From assembly GCA_002401565.1 (NCBI GenBank), contig NVTL01000009.1:5257-30060 (forward strand): 24,804 bases of DNA, given 5' to 3'. The stretch's first letter is position 1; every line of letters begins with the position of its first letter. This DNA is from Rhodospirillaceae bacterium. GTDB lineage: Bacteria; Pseudomonadota; Alphaproteobacteria; Rhodospirillales; Magnetovibrionaceae. Shown piece by piece: positions 1-8,569 of this stretch. The notes below the pieces were generated by a model, which was not told where the DNA came from, searched no databases, and saw only the letters and a program-made list of their open reading frames with translations. A program made the translations under genes and the position numbers.

Positions 1-197
1 GTTGCCACAACGCGGCCTTGTTTGGTGCCAACCAAAACGCCACAACCTGTTCCGCAAAAACGACAAACGCCTTTATCCCAACGAATGTCGCTGTGGCCTG
101 CTGCATTGGCCGTCACGGCTGGCAACGTCACACCCGCAGCAACGGCGGCGGCCGCTGCTGCTTGGGATTTGATGAAGTTTCTTCTGGTGATGTTCAT
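1..197 (-). CDS. napA: Periplasmic nitrate reductase catalytic subunit NapA, N-terminal part (cut by window edge)
   Basis: Only the first 65 codons are present; the rest lies beyond position 1. The protein starts [12 protein letters not shown], a twin-arginine export signal followed by an alanine-rich hydrophobic stretch. This fits a molybdoenzyme folded in the cytoplasm and exported by Tat. After it comes [19 protein letters not shown], the start of the Cys motif that binds the [4Fe-4S] cluster in NapA-type molybdopterin oxidoreductases. NapA reduces nitrate to nitrite in the periplasm. The ATG at 197-195 overlaps the napD stop codon (ATGA), so translation is probably coupled, and an AGGAG lies shortly upstream. 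The twin-arginine signal, the Cys motif and the napF-napD context make NapA much more likely than the assimilatory NasA, which lacks a Tat signal. Confidence 0.93.
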   Translation of the reverse strand, partial: MNITRRNFIKSQAAAAAAVAAGVTLPAVTANAAGHSDIRWDKGVCRFCGTGCGVLVGTKQGRVVA

Positions 198-463
198 CGT
201 ATTTGCTCCTTTTCGACGAGGTTTTCCTCGTCAGATTTTTCGAAGTGATTGTAAATCAGCGAGGCCGACAAAACGCCTTCCTGCTTTTGCATTTCTATTA
301 ACGTGTCCGCAGCGACCCGATCGTTTTCCACATCAACGGTGACAACTATTTTCCCGGCGTCGCTGACACCATGAATTTCAACGCCTTCCAACGCCAGCAA
401 TCGTTCTTTCACGACGGCGACTTGTTCGGGGCGGGCATGGACGACCAGTCCGGATATACTCAT
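194..463 (-). CDS. napD: NapD, chaperone for NapA maturation
   Basis: This 89-residue protein begins [14 protein letters not shown] and matches the small ferredoxin-like-fold NapD family. NapD binds the NapA twin-arginine signal and holds back export until the molybdenum cofactor is inserted. It acts in the cytoplasm. Length is typical of the family. The C-terminal tail (about residues 75-89) is charged and probably disordered. The gene overlaps both neighbours by four bases (ATGA with napF upstream and napA downstream), which supports a single napFDA transcript. Confidence 0.93.
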   Translation of the reverse strand: MSISGLVVHARPEQVAVVKERLLALEGVEIHGVSDAGKIVVTVDVENDRVAADTLIEMQKQEGVLSASLIYNHFEKSDEENLVEKEQIR

Positions 464-978
464 GCGGCACGTTCCTCTGTTTTAGAATTTATGGTTACAC
501 TGTTGGTTGGGCAGGGGGCGACACAGGCGCCACACCCGGTGCACAACGCATCATCAATAATGGGGTCGGCAATACCGCCAACCGCCAGCTTAAATTGAAT
601 GGCGCGGACATCGCAACGATCCCCGCAAACCCGGCACGTGATGGCATTCGCCGAAAGACACTTGTCGTCGATTTTTGCCAACATATGCCACGGTTTAGGT
701 TCAGACGCGTCGGCATCAATGTGCAACGCGTCATCCACACATACATCCACACACGCTTTGCAAAACGTGCATTCACCAGATTTAAAGTTAACTTCGGGGT
801 ATCTGCCCGCACCACGGTGCAAAATGCCTTCATCACAAGCCGACAGGCATTTATCACAGAGCGTGCACGCGTCAAGAAAGGCATCTTCCACCAACGCCCA
901 AGGCGGGCGCATGGGTGGGGCTGAGCGGGCTGTTGGCCGCCCCGTAAACATAGACCTGCGTGTCAAAGATACTTGCAT
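460..978 (-). CDS. napF: NapF, four-cluster ferredoxin-type protein of nitrate reductase operon
   Basis: The product has 172 residues and four cysteine groups. Three are CxxCxxCxxxC motifs: C38/C41/C44/C48, C70/C73/C76/C80 and C146/C149/C152/C156. The fourth is looser: C107, C115, C118 and C122. This matches NapF, a cytoplasmic iron-sulfur protein proposed to help NapA maturation or electron supply. The N-terminal LTRRSMFTGR is typical of NapF and is not an export signal here. It is the first gene of napFDA, with a 283-bp gap upstream that should hold the operon promoter. NapF is preferred over a generic ferredoxin because napD and napA follow directly. Confidence 0.93.
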   Translation of the reverse strand: MQVSLTRRSMFTGRPTARSAPPMRPPWALVEDAFLDACTLCDKCLSACDEGILHRGAGRYPEVNFKSGECTFCKACVDVCVDDALHIDADASEPKPWHMLAKIDDKCLSANAITCRVCGDRCDVRAIQFKLAVGGIADPIIDDALCTGCGACVAPCPTNSVTINSKTEERAA

Positions 979-1261
979 AAAGACACCTGCATTTCGAGCT
1001 CCAGTTCAACGGCTTAACGCCGTATTAAGCCCGGTTTAAAACCGAGCTCAGCAACTCTTAAATCCTGCTCCCCCGACAATATTTAAATTGCACAGTTTCA
1101 AGATGCATAAGTTTGGCACAATGATTTCAGTATGGTCAACACAAGAAAGTAAAAATCGTGATTTTCATTGATATTATAATATATTAGCTGAATAGTAGGA
1201 TATTCTAATACTGGAAAACAAAGGCCGCTTTACAGACATTATGTCTCATAAAAAGAAGGCT
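979..1261. other. Intergenic region upstream of napFDA
   Basis: This 283-bp gap lies between the end of korB and the start of napF, both on the minus strand. It should contain the napFDA promoter. It holds the two inverted repeats at 1011-1044, a very AT-rich stretch at about 1140-1215 that includes TATAAT on the minus strand (1178-1173), and a 13-nt palindrome at 1234-1246 just beyond korB. An imperfect FNR-like dyad, TTGAC-N4-CTGAA on the minus strand, lies at 1126-1139. I could not fix a -35/-10 pair, and no obvious intrinsic terminator for korB was found. Confidence 0.6.
1011..1044. repeat. Two adjacent inverted repeats in the napF leader
   Basis: The first dyad is GGCTTAA (1011-1017) with TTAAGCC (1025-1031) around a 7-nt centre. 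One base further is a perfect palindrome, CGGTTT-A-AAACCG (1032-1044). They lie 33-66 bp upstream of the napF start and would be in its 5' leader or promoter. They could be operator sites or leader hairpins. No U tract follows on the minus strand, so they do not form a terminator. Confidence 0.45.
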
Positions 1262-2278
1262 TTAGGTGTCGGCAACCGTCCACGTATGGCCGGCCCGCAG
1301 CACATCGTTAAGGTTGCTTGTGGTGCCCGAACTTTCGCGTTGAACTAATTTACGAATTTCAACCTCAAAAATATGACCGGGTTTGCAATACAATACGCCA
1401 ATGGCGATGGGCAGTTTATCACCGTTCATATCGGCCAACAGCGCCGCCAGAGCGCGATCGGTCTCGTCATGGACCAAAATATCGTCTGCGCTGATGCCCT
1501 GTTCACCCAAGGTGACAATCTCCAAAGACAATGTGCCGGGCTTGATTCTTAAACCAAGGGCATGGTCTTTGCCAAACAACAAGGGTTTGCCATGTTCCAC
1601 ATAAACCTGTTTGACGGCCACTTTGTCCTTAGCCGTGAATTCGGTGAAAATACCGTCATTAAAGACGATGCAGTTTTGGAAAATTTCGACAAAGGACGTG
1701 CCTTTGAACGCATGCGCGCGGGTTAAGGTCGCAACCAGTTGCTTTTGCGCATTGTCCACACCGCGCGCCACAAAATGCGCGCCTGCCCCCAAAGCCACCA
1801 GCGCGGCGGACAAAGGGTTTTCGATGCTGCCATGGGGCGTTGACGGCGAACGTGTCCCGACCCGAGACGTGGGTGAAAACTGCCCCTTGGTGAGGCCGTA
1901 AATTTCATTGTTAAACAGCAAAAACTGCACATCAACATTGCGCCGCACCAAATGAACAAAGTGATTGCCACCAATCGACAAAGCATCGCCATCGCCAGAG
2001 ACCACCCACACATCCAAATCTGGGTTGGCCAGTTTAATGCCCGTGGCAATGGACGGCGCACGGCCGTGAATGCCATGAAAACCATAGGTCTTCATATAAT
2101 AGGGAAAACGCGCTGCACAGCCGATGCCCGATACAAATACGGTGTTTTCGGTTTTGGCTTCGACATCCGCCAAGGTCCGCTGCACGGCTTTTAAAATCGC
2201 GTAATCACCACAACCGGGACACCAGCGCACTTCTTGATCGGAGACGAAGTCTTTGGCTGTTAATTTTATATCACTCAT
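1262..2278 (-). CDS. korB: 2-oxoacid:ferredoxin oxidoreductase, beta (TPP-binding) subunit
   Basis: This 338-residue protein is the thiamine-diphosphate subunit of a two-subunit 2-oxoacid:ferredoxin oxidoreductase. It carries WCPGCGDY near residues 19-25, with two of the cysteines expected for the cluster site. The TPP/Mg motif GDGDALS begins at residue 95 and ends at FNN (122-124), followed by EIYGLTKGQFSPTS. With KorA it would interconvert 2-oxoglutarate and CoA with succinyl-CoA and CO2 in the cytoplasm, using ferredoxin. The start codon overlaps the korA stop by 4 bp (ATGA). Substrate choice (2-oxoglutarate rather than pyruvate) is inferred from resemblance to KorB; a broader 2-oxoacid range is possible. 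Confidence 0.9.
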   Translation of the reverse strand: MSDIKLTAKDFVSDQEVRWCPGCGDYAILKAVQRTLADVEAKTENTVFVSGIGCAARFPYYMKTYGFHGIHGRAPSIATGIKLANPDLDVWVVSGDGDALSIGGNHFVHLVRRNVDVQFLLFNNEIYGLTKGQFSPTSRVGTRSPSTPHGSIENPLSAALVALGAGAHFVARGVDNAQKQLVATLTRAHAFKGTSFVEIFQNCIVFNDGIFTEFTAKDKVAVKQVYVEHGKPLLFGKDHALGLRIKPGTLSLEIVTLGEQGISADDILVHDETDRALAALLADMNGDKLPIAIGVLYCKPGHIFEVEIRKLVQRESSGTTSNLNDVLRAGHTWTVADT

Positions 2279-4173
2279 TTTGCAGCCTCCAAATGGGCGC
2301 GAATAGCGTCTTCCAACTCAACGATTTTAAAGGGCTGTCCGGTCATCTTGTTCAAACCTTTAGCATCTAACAAGTACTGATCGCGCAACACTTTGACAAA
2401 TTGCCCGCAGTTCATTTCTGGCACCAAGATATGGTCAAACCCGGCTAATAAATCACCCAAGTTTTGCGGCAACGGCCAGATGTGGCGCACGTGTACATGG
2501 CTGACGTCGACCCCGGCCTCTTGTAAATTGTTCACGGCGCGGCTGATCGGGCCGTATGTTGAACCCCAGCCAACGATCACCAGTTTGCCGCTATCTGCGC
2601 CGGATTCAACATGTTGATCGGGAATATCACGGACCACGCCGTCGATTTTTGCGGCGCGGAGGTCGGTCATTTTTTGATGGTTTTGAGGGTCAGACGAAAT
2701 TTCACCGGTTTCATAGCTTTTTTCCAAGCCGCCAATATGGTGTTCTAAATTCGGCGTTCCGGGAATTGCCCAAGGCCGCGCCAAGGTTACCTCATCGCGC
2801 ACGGTGGAATCAAAATATTCGCCTTCTTTGTGCAGATTGATGGGGAATTTTTCCAGCTGGTCAATGTCGGGAATCAACCAAGGTTCAGACGCATTGCCGA
2901 TATAGCCATCGCTGAGGACCATCACGGGCGTCATATATTTGGTGGCGATTTTACTGGCTTCGATGGCGACGTTGAAACAGTCGCCCGGTGACCGCGCCGC
3001 AATCACAACAATTGGTGCCTCTCCGTTACGGCCATACAGGGCCTGCAACAAATCAGATTGTTCGGTTTTGGTGGGCAGCCCGGTGGACGGTCCGGCACGT
3101 TGCGTATTGATCACCACCAACGGCTGTTCGGTGCTGACGGCTAAGCCCAAAGCTTCGCCTTTTAAGGCAATGCCGGGACCGGAACTGGACGTCACGCCCA
3201 AGGACCCCGCATACGACGCGCCAATGGCGGCACACACGGCCGCAATTTCATCTTCGGCCTGAAAGGTCACGATATCGTGTTCAACCATGTGCGACAAAGC
3301 GTGCAAGACAGGGGACGCAGGCGTAATCGGATACGAGCAAAAGACCAGCCTTAAGTCCGCCAGTTTTGCCCCAACGGCAAGACCCCAAGCCATGGCTTCG
3401 GCACCCGTAATGGTGCGGTACAAGCCCGGTTCAATATTCGGAGCTTTGGCGACAGAAAAACTGCTCAGGCCGTCTGAAATTTCCATGGTTTCGGCTAAGG
3501 CATGCCCGGCATTCAATGCGGCAATGTTGGCTGCGGCAATTTGTGGACGTTTGGCAAATTTGGTTTTCAACCAATCTACGGTGGGGGTGCGCAGACGATC
3601 AAACATCCAATAGACAAAGCCCAGCGCCCAAAAGTTTTTACACCGCAGAGCTTCTTTTTTCGACAAGCCTTTTTCTTTCGACAAGCCAAGGCTTGCGACC
3701 GCATCAAGGGTCAGCTTGGAAATATCCAATTCAATCACCCGGTAAGCGTCTAAGCTGCCATCGGTGCGCGGATCAATTTCGTAATTGGCGCGGTGGATGT
3801 TGCGCTCTTGAAAAGAGCCAACATCTAAAAGAATGATGCCGCCGATCTTTAAGCCCGCCAGTTCGACTTTCAACGCAGCCGGGTTCATCGCCACCAAAAC
3901 ATCAAAATTATCGCCTGCGGTTTTAATAACGCGCGAGCCAAAATTGATTTGAAAAGCCGACACGCCAAACGTGGTGCCAATGGGGGCGCGAATTTCAGAC
4001 GGATAATCGGGAAACGTCGACAGGTTGTTTTGCGCCACGGCCGTGGCCAGCATGAACTGGCCCCCGGTGATTTGCATGCCATCACCGGAATCACCGGAAA
4101 AACGAACCACCGCAGATTCAAGCGTTTGGCGGGATGGGGATTTAATTTGAGCGTTGAGCGGAGTTTCAGGCAC
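2275..4173 (-). CDS. korA: 2-oxoacid:ferredoxin oxidoreductase, fused gamma-alpha subunit
   Basis: The 632-residue protein joins the gamma domain (about residues 20-215, with VVRFSGDSGDGMQITGGQ and FPDYPSEIRAP) to the alpha pyrimidine-binding domain (about 245-630, with YPITPASPVLH and SSSGPGIALKGEALGLA). This is the normal KorA fusion. The start is GTG at 4173, preceded by AAAGGA. An ATG seven bases upstream is out of frame and soon hits TGA, so GTG is the best start. A tandem 18-bp duplication near 3652-3687 encodes the local repeat GLSKEKGLSKKEA. It is co-translated with korB. Its 85-bp upstream gap contains a GATAAG/CTTATC dyad that may be an operator. Confidence 0.91.
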   Translation of the reverse strand: MPETPLNAQIKSPSRQTLESAVVRFSGDSGDGMQITGGQFMLATAVAQNNLSTFPDYPSEIRAPIGTTFGVSAFQINFGSRVIKTAGDNFDVLVAMNPAALKVELAGLKIGGIILLDVGSFQERNIHRANYEIDPRTDGSLDAYRVIELDISKLTLDAVASLGLSKEKGLSKKEALRCKNFWALGFVYWMFDRLRTPTVDWLKTKFAKRPQIAAANIAALNAGHALAETMEISDGLSSFSVAKAPNIEPGLYRTITGAEAMAWGLAVGAKLADLRLVFCSYPITPASPVLHALSHMVEHDIVTFQAEDEIAAVCAAIGASYAGSLGVTSSSGPGIALKGEALGLAVSTEQPLVVINTQRAGPSTGLPTKTEQSDLLQALYGRNGEAPIVVIAARSPGDCFNVAIEASKIATKYMTPVMVLSDGYIGNASEPWLIPDIDQLEKFPINLHKEGEYFDSTVRDEVTLARPWAIPGTPNLEHHIGGLEKSYETGEISSDPQNHQKMTDLRAAKIDGVVRDIPDQHVESGADSGKLVIVGWGSTYGPISRAVNNLQEAGVDVSHVHVRHIWPLPQNLGDLLAGFDHILVPEMNCGQFVKVLRDQYLLDAKGLNKMTGQPFKIVELEDAIRAHLEAAK

Positions 4174-4201
4174 AAGGCATCCTTTTTGTGAAAGTCCAAG
4201 G

Positions 4202-4217
4202 GATAAGGATTCTTATC
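4202..4217. promoter_or_regulatory. Inverted repeat upstream of korA
   Basis: A perfect dyad, GATAAG-GATT-CTTATC, lies 29-44 bp upstream of the korA GTG start. It is in the short gap between the receiver gene and korA, where a promoter or leader operator could sit. No regulator is assigned. A TATAAT on the minus strand (4258-4253) abuts the receiver-gene stop codon, but no good -35 box matches it. Confidence 0.35.
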
Positions 4218-4258
4218 ACAATTCGGTGAATTTCTACAAAAATACTTTTGAAATTATA

Positions 4259-4621
4259 CTAAGACAGCATTTCTTGGAGGCGACTGATCAGCTGTTTTGC
4301 ATCTATTGGTTTTGAAATATAACCCGTCGCCCCGGATTCATATATTTCATCATAAGACTTAGGGTCCGCGACAACCGTCGCCGCCAAAATAGGTGTGTTT
4401 TTCAGCGTATCTTCTTGGCGCATGCGGCGCATGGCTTCAAACCCAGACATTTCGGGCATTTGGATATCCATGATGATCAGATCAGGGGGATCGGCAAGAG
4501 CGGCCTCCACCGCCACGGCTCCGCGCGTGACAAAGGTGATCTCATGACCAAGATCTTTTAAAATGCCCTCGTAAATGTCGAGGTGCAATTCATCGTCATC
4601 GACTATTAAAATATTTGCCAT
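4259..4621 (-). CDS. Stand-alone response regulator receiver protein (CheY-like)
   Basis: The product is 120 residues and consists only of a receiver domain. It has the acidic pocket VDDDE at residues 7-11, the phospho-acceptor D52 in IIMDIQMPEMSG, a conserved Thr in AATVV and the Lys in SKPID. I chose the ATG at 4621, which has GGGTGGA upstream. A GTG at 4630 would add MEK. There is no output domain, so it must act through protein contacts or as a phosphorelay intermediate. It starts 43 bp after the hybrid kinase gene on the same strand, so the kinase HPt domain is its likely phosphodonor (inference). Confidence 0.9.
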   Translation of the reverse strand: MANILIVDDDELHLDIYEGILKDLGHEITFVTRGAVAVEAALADPPDLIIMDIQMPEMSGFEAMRRMRQEDTLKNTPILAATVVADPKSYDEIYESGATGYISKPIDAKQLISRLQEMLS

Positions 4622-4664
4622 TTTTTCCACCCGTTATGGACCGCCCCCCAATGCCTCAATAGTA

Positions 4665-7600
4665 TCACATTTTCAAGGAAGCCGCGGCCTTTATTGCCGG
4701 AGCCAAAGCCGTTTCTAAGTTATCGAGCAAATCGCCAATTTGGTCCATTTTATTTTCGGTTAAGGCGATTTCAAGTTTACTGCTGTGGGTGCACACGTCT
4801 TTGGCGTCTAAAATGCCCGCACTGCCCATCAATGTGTGGGCCAGTCTTGATGCTTCACTATAGTGTTTGTTGTCCACCATTTTCCTCAAATTGGGCATCA
4901 CATCGCCGTAGGCCACATTAAATTTCACCAGAACCTTGTACAAAAGATCTTTTTTACCGTTCAAGCGCTCCAGAGCAATCTCAAGATTAAAAGGCGGCAA
5001 GTGGGCTGGAAGGCATGAAGCCACCGATTTGTCCGCCGGTTCTTTCTGCCCAATCCATTTCAAAATGGTTGCAAACAAAATATCGGGATTAATCGGTTTG
5101 GTGACAAAGTCATTCATGCCGGCGGCAAGCGCCTTGGTGCGCTCCGTCTCCATAGCATGAGCGGTCAAGGCAATAATCGGCAAGGTCCTTTGCCCCAAAT
5201 CATTGCGTATAATTTTGGTCGCCGTGTAGCCATCCATGATCGGCATCTGAACATCCATCAGGACAAGATCAAATTTAAACGTTCTGTTGCCTAAGGCTTG
5301 CACGGCGTCTTCGCCATTGTTGACGGCCGATACGATGGCCCCTTTGTCTTCTAACAATTCACGCGCAATCATCTGGTTGATGTCATTGTCATCCACCAAC
5401 AAAATATGACGGCCGCGCAGGCCATCCAAATTTTGGTGTTTTGGGTCCGTATCTCTGCGGTGCAAATGAGCCTGTTCGCCCTTCACGGCGGCCAAGGCAA
5501 ATGTCGCGGTGAAGAAAAAACAACTGCCTTTGCCCAACGTGCTGACCACGCCAATTTCGCCACCCATCAGTTCCACAAGTTTTTTGGAAATGGCAAGCCC
5601 CAAACCCGAGCCACCATATTTGCGCGTGGTCGAAGCATCGGCTTGAGAAAAGGATTTAAACAAACCGCTCATTTGTTTCGGCGTGAGACCGATGCCGCTG
5701 TCGGTCACTTCAAAACGCAAACAAGCTTCGTTTTTGTTTTGACTTTCCAAGGCCACGGACACGTTCACGTTGCCGTGGTCGGTAAATTTGATGGCATTTC
5801 CGACAAGGTTGGTCAGGGCTTGTCCCAACCGTAAAGGATCGCCCACCAAATTTGTTGGCACATCGTCGGCACACGAAACCTCCACCGACAAACCTTTCTC
5901 TGCAGCCTTGGTTTCGATCAAAGTCGCGAGGCCTTTTAGAACAGTGCCGATTTTAAAATCAACGTGTTCCATATCCAATTTTCCGGCTTCTATTTTTGAA
6001 AAATCGAGGATATCGTTAATCAGCCCTAACAAGGCGTTAGATGAAAAATCTATTTTTTCCAAATAGTCCTGTTGTTTTTCATCAAGTTTGGTTTTTAACA
6101 TTAAATGCGACAAACCAATGATGGCCCCGATGGGGGTTCTGATTTCGTGGCTCATGTTGGCGAGGAACTTCCCGCGTGCTTTGTTGGCTTGTTCTGCCGA
6201 TTGTCTGGACACCTCTAACTCTTCATTCGACAATGCATTTTCCAACATAATCGAAATCTGATCGGACATGTGCGTTAACACTTCGACGTCTTCGGGGGTG
6301 TATTGCTTGAAGGTGCCCAGAATGATAATGCCAAGGGTTTTACCTTTCGACAGCATCGGCAGCACCAGTAATTCTTTGGGATGATGTTTGCTGAGACCCA
6401 AATCGATGGTGGGCGCGGCGTCTTCGGGCAGGTCCTGTATATGGCGCACAGTTTGATCGGCGGCAACTTGTGCCGGAAGGGAATCGCGCAAACCCACAGA
6501 GCTCATCGACGCGGCACTGACACCGTGAAAAACAAAGGGGTACACAGCCTGCTCTGTTTCTTCCAACAGATAAATACCGCCAATTTTTGACTCGCTCAGA
6601 TCAACAACCCGGTCCAAAGCTTTCTGCAGCAAATCGCGGGGATCAAGCGTGGTGATCAGCAACGATGTTAACTCATGAAACTTCCGGATTTTTTCCAGAT
6701 AAGCCAAAGCCGCTAAATTTTGTTCAATTTGGACTTCAAGCTTGCCGCCATGTTCGGCCAGTTTTTCTTCTGCTTTTTGGCGTTCGTTGATTTCAAGTTT
6801 CAGGCTTTGCTCTGAATTTTTAAGCTTTCGGTATAGTTTTGCGACATACGTTAAAAGCCCGGCCATAAACGTGAACGAAATGGTAAAGGCCACAATCCAG
6901 CGCCAATATTCTTCAAACAACATGGACAAAGACACGCGGCCAAATTCACGAAACGGGCCGATGCGCAGATTTTGCATCAACGTGCGAATGGGTTGGTAAT
7001 TTAAAGGAACCGTCCACCCCGCATTGTTACCCGCCTGTGCGGCCGGATCGGTGGCCTGCATTTCCAACAAAGCAATTGCGACTTTTTGGGCGACATCATC
7101 CGGCGTATGGGCCAGTTTTGCCATGGGCCATTCTGGCACCAGCAGGGTGCTGATTTTATAGGGAAAGCTTTCAATGCCTTGACCGTATCCGGTGCCGATG
7201 ACCTTAAAATCATCCAGATTAATTTTGCCTTCTGCGGCCATGCGTTCCAGGGTGTCGGTGCGCACGGTGCCCGCGTCGACTTCACCATTGCCCACGGCAA
7301 AAACAACCGCGTCATGTTTGCTGCGAAAAACCAAGGCCTCAAAATCGGCATAGGGGTCAATGCCATTTTTTTTGAGTTCGAACCACGCCGCCTGAAAACC
7401 ACCCAGAGAATTTTCCTTCACTGCCATAAACGAAGTGATGGTTTTTAAGTCTGCGATGGAGTGAATATCATTGCGGCTGGCTTTGACAAGGATCACGCCG
7501 CCAAAAACCGTCAACGCACGCCCGTCGGGGCCACGGTTTTTTAACGTCGCCAAACGGCTGGTGCCGTACAGGGTTTCCATTTCCACGTAAATAGAGGGGT

Positions 7601-7877
7601 TCACCAGCAAAAAATCGACGTCACCGCCCGCGACCTTTGGCGTAATTTCGTCAAAGCCCAAAGGCACCAATTCGATTGTATACCCCTCGATTTTTTGGCT
7701 GAGAAAGTCGGCCGTGGGGGCCCATTGTTTAAAGGCTTGTTGTTCGCCACGTTTCGCCAATACGCCCAGTTTTAAGACTTTATCCGCCGCAAAACTGTCC
7801 GCAGAAAAGCCCATGACCAGCATCAGGCTCAACAGCCCAATGGCGATACGAAAGCCCTTATACAAAATGCCCCTCAT
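4665..7877 (-). CDS. Membrane hybrid histidine kinase with PhnD-like periplasmic sensor, GAF, HisKA/HATPase, receiver and HPt domains
   Basis: The 1070-residue protein begins with a signal peptide (about 1-30). Next is a periplasmic-binding domain of the phosphonate/phosphite PhnD type (about 33-305, with [25 protein letters not shown] and [13 protein letters not shown]). One membrane helix follows (about 327-346), then a coiled coil (352-400) and a GAF-like domain (400-550). The HisKA domain carries H577 in NMSHEIRTP; the ATPase domain has NLVGNAIKF and the G boxes DSGIG and [10 protein letters not shown]. The receiver has D829/D830 and D875 in LMDVQMP. The C-terminal HPt domain has H1014 in [11 protein letters not shown]. 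All key residues for a His-Asp-His relay are present. The ligand is unknown: PhnD-like sensors are not always phosphonate sensors. msrA lies upstream and a receiver protein downstream. Confidence 0.93.
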   Translation of the reverse strand: MRGILYKGFRIAIGLLSLMLVMGFSADSFAADKVLKLGVLAKRGEQQAFKQWAPTADFLSQKIEGYTIELVPLGFDEITPKVAGGDVDFLLVNPSIYVEMETLYGTSRLATLKNRGPDGRALTVFGGVILVKASRNDIHSIADLKTITSFMAVKENSLGGFQAAWFELKKNGIDPYADFEALVFRSKHDAVVFAVGNGEVDAGTVRTDTLERMAAEGKINLDDFKVIGTGYGQGIESFPYKISTLLVPEWPMAKLAHTPDDVAQKVAIALLEMQATDPAAQAGNNAGWTVPLNYQPIRTLMQNLRIGPFREFGRVSLSMLFEEYWRWIVAFTISFTFMAGLLTYVAKLYRKLKNSEQSLKLEINERQKAEEKLAEHGGKLEVQIEQNLAALAYLEKIRKFHELTSLLITTLDPRDLLQKALDRVVDLSESKIGGIYLLEETEQAVYPFVFHGVSAASMSSVGLRDSLPAQVAADQTVRHIQDLPEDAAPTIDLGLSKHHPKELLVLPMLSKGKTLGIIILGTFKQYTPEDVEVLTHMSDQISIMLENALSNEELEVSRQSAEQANKARGKFLANMSHEIRTPIGAIIGLSHLMLKTKLDEKQQDYLEKIDFSSNALLGLINDILDFSKIEAGKLDMEHVDFKIGTVLKGLATLIETKAAEKGLSVEVSCADDVPTNLVGDPLRLGQALTNLVGNAIKFTDHGNVNVSVALESQNKNEACLRFEVTDSGIGLTPKQMSGLFKSFSQADASTTRKYGGSGLGLAISKKLVELMGGEIGVVSTLGKGSCFFFTATFALAAVKGEQAHLHRRDTDPKHQNLDGLRGRHILLVDDNDINQMIARELLEDKGAIVSAVNNGEDAVQALGNRTFKFDLVLMDVQMPIMDGYTATKIIRNDLGQRTLPIIALTAHAMETERTKALAAGMNDFVTKPINPDILFATILKWIGQKEPADKSVASCLPAHLPPFNLEIALERLNGKKDLLYKVLVKFNVAYGDVMPNLRKMVDNKHYSEASRLAHTLMGSAGILDAKDVCTHSSKLEIALTENKMDQIGDLLDNLETALAPAIKAAASLKM

Positions 7878-7943
7878 GAAAAAAATGCCCCTTCCCTTTT
7901 TTCATCCCCTCAACTCATAGCAAATTTTCGGACCAGAAGAAAC

Positions 7944-8429
7944 TTACAATACCCAATCTGGGCGCACAAAATGGCAGGTGTACCCGTTTGGTAGCGTTTC
8001 CAAATAATCTTGGTGTTCCGGTTCGGCCAACCAAAAATCACCTGCTGGTTTGACTTCGGTGACCACCTTGTTGGGCCAATGTCGCGAAGCATTTACGGCC
8101 TCAATCGTTTTCAGCGCGACCTGTTTTTGCTCTTCGTCGACGTAATAAATGCCGGATCGATAAGACGTTCCCCGGTCATTGCCCTGTTGGTTCACCGTGC
8201 TGGGATCATGGATTTGGAAGAAAAATTCTAAAAGTGTGCGGTACGATATTTGCTCTGGATCAAATTCAATTTCGAGGCCTTCCGCATGAGTACCATGGTT
8301 AGGATACGTGGCATTTTGAACATCGCCGCCCGTATAGCCAACCCGCGTGGAAAAAACACCCGGCAACTTTCGGATTAAATCCTGCAGCCCCCAAAAACAT
8401 CCCCCGGCCAATACAGCACGTTCAACCAT
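7944..8429 (-). CDS. msrA: Peptide-methionine (S)-S-oxide reductase MsrA
   Basis: This 161-residue protein reduces methionine-S-sulfoxide in oxidised proteins. The catalytic motif GGCFWG has its nucleophilic Cys at residue 11. GYTGG, NYP-like [11 protein letters not shown], and the block [11 protein letters not shown] are also diagnostic. A Cys near the C-terminus (YTCHFV) could resolve the disulfide. There is no signal peptide, so it is cytoplasmic. AAGGAAC precedes the ATG. The hybrid kinase starts 66 bp downstream on the same strand, so co-transcription is possible. Confidence 0.95.
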   Translation of the reverse strand: MVERAVLAGGCFWGLQDLIRKLPGVFSTRVGYTGGDVQNATYPNHGTHAEGLEIEFDPEQISYRTLLEFFFQIHDPSTVNQQGNDRGTSYRSGIYYVDEEQKQVALKTIEAVNASRHWPNKVVTEVKPAGDFWLAEPEHQDYLETLPNGYTCHFVRPDWVL

Positions 8430-8457
8430 GTTCGTTCCTTAATCTGCTTTGATGTGA

Positions 8458-8485
8458 ATTTTAAGCTTACACCGATTGTGCACAA
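8458..8485 (-). promoter_or_regulatory. Candidate sigma70-type promoter of msrA
   Basis: On the minus strand TTGTGC (8485-8480) and TAAAAT (8463-8458) are separated by 16 bp and lie about 29 bp before the msrA ATG. The -10 matches TATAAT at five of six positions; the -35 is weaker. The -35 region is also part of a 10-bp palindrome, TTGTGCACAA. Confidence 0.35.
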
Positions 8486-8569
8486 AAAAGAAAGCGAGAC
8501 TGGTCAGCAACGGACAAGTCTTTATACTGGGAATGGTTCAGACTTAATTCATACGGTCATAGGTTTTTC

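Noticed and set aside
1114..1130. TGGCAC sigma54-like -24 element on the plus strand upstream of nap
   Set aside because: No GC at the -12 position, and it points toward korB rather than into a plus-strand gene.
1126..1139. FNR-like dyad TTGAC-N4-CTGAA before napF
   Set aside because: Only one half-site is good and no -10 box lies at the distance expected for FNR activation; kept only as a note.
1234..1246. Palindrome AGACATTATGTCT as a korB terminator
   Set aside because: AT-rich stem of six pairs without a T run after it on the minus strand.
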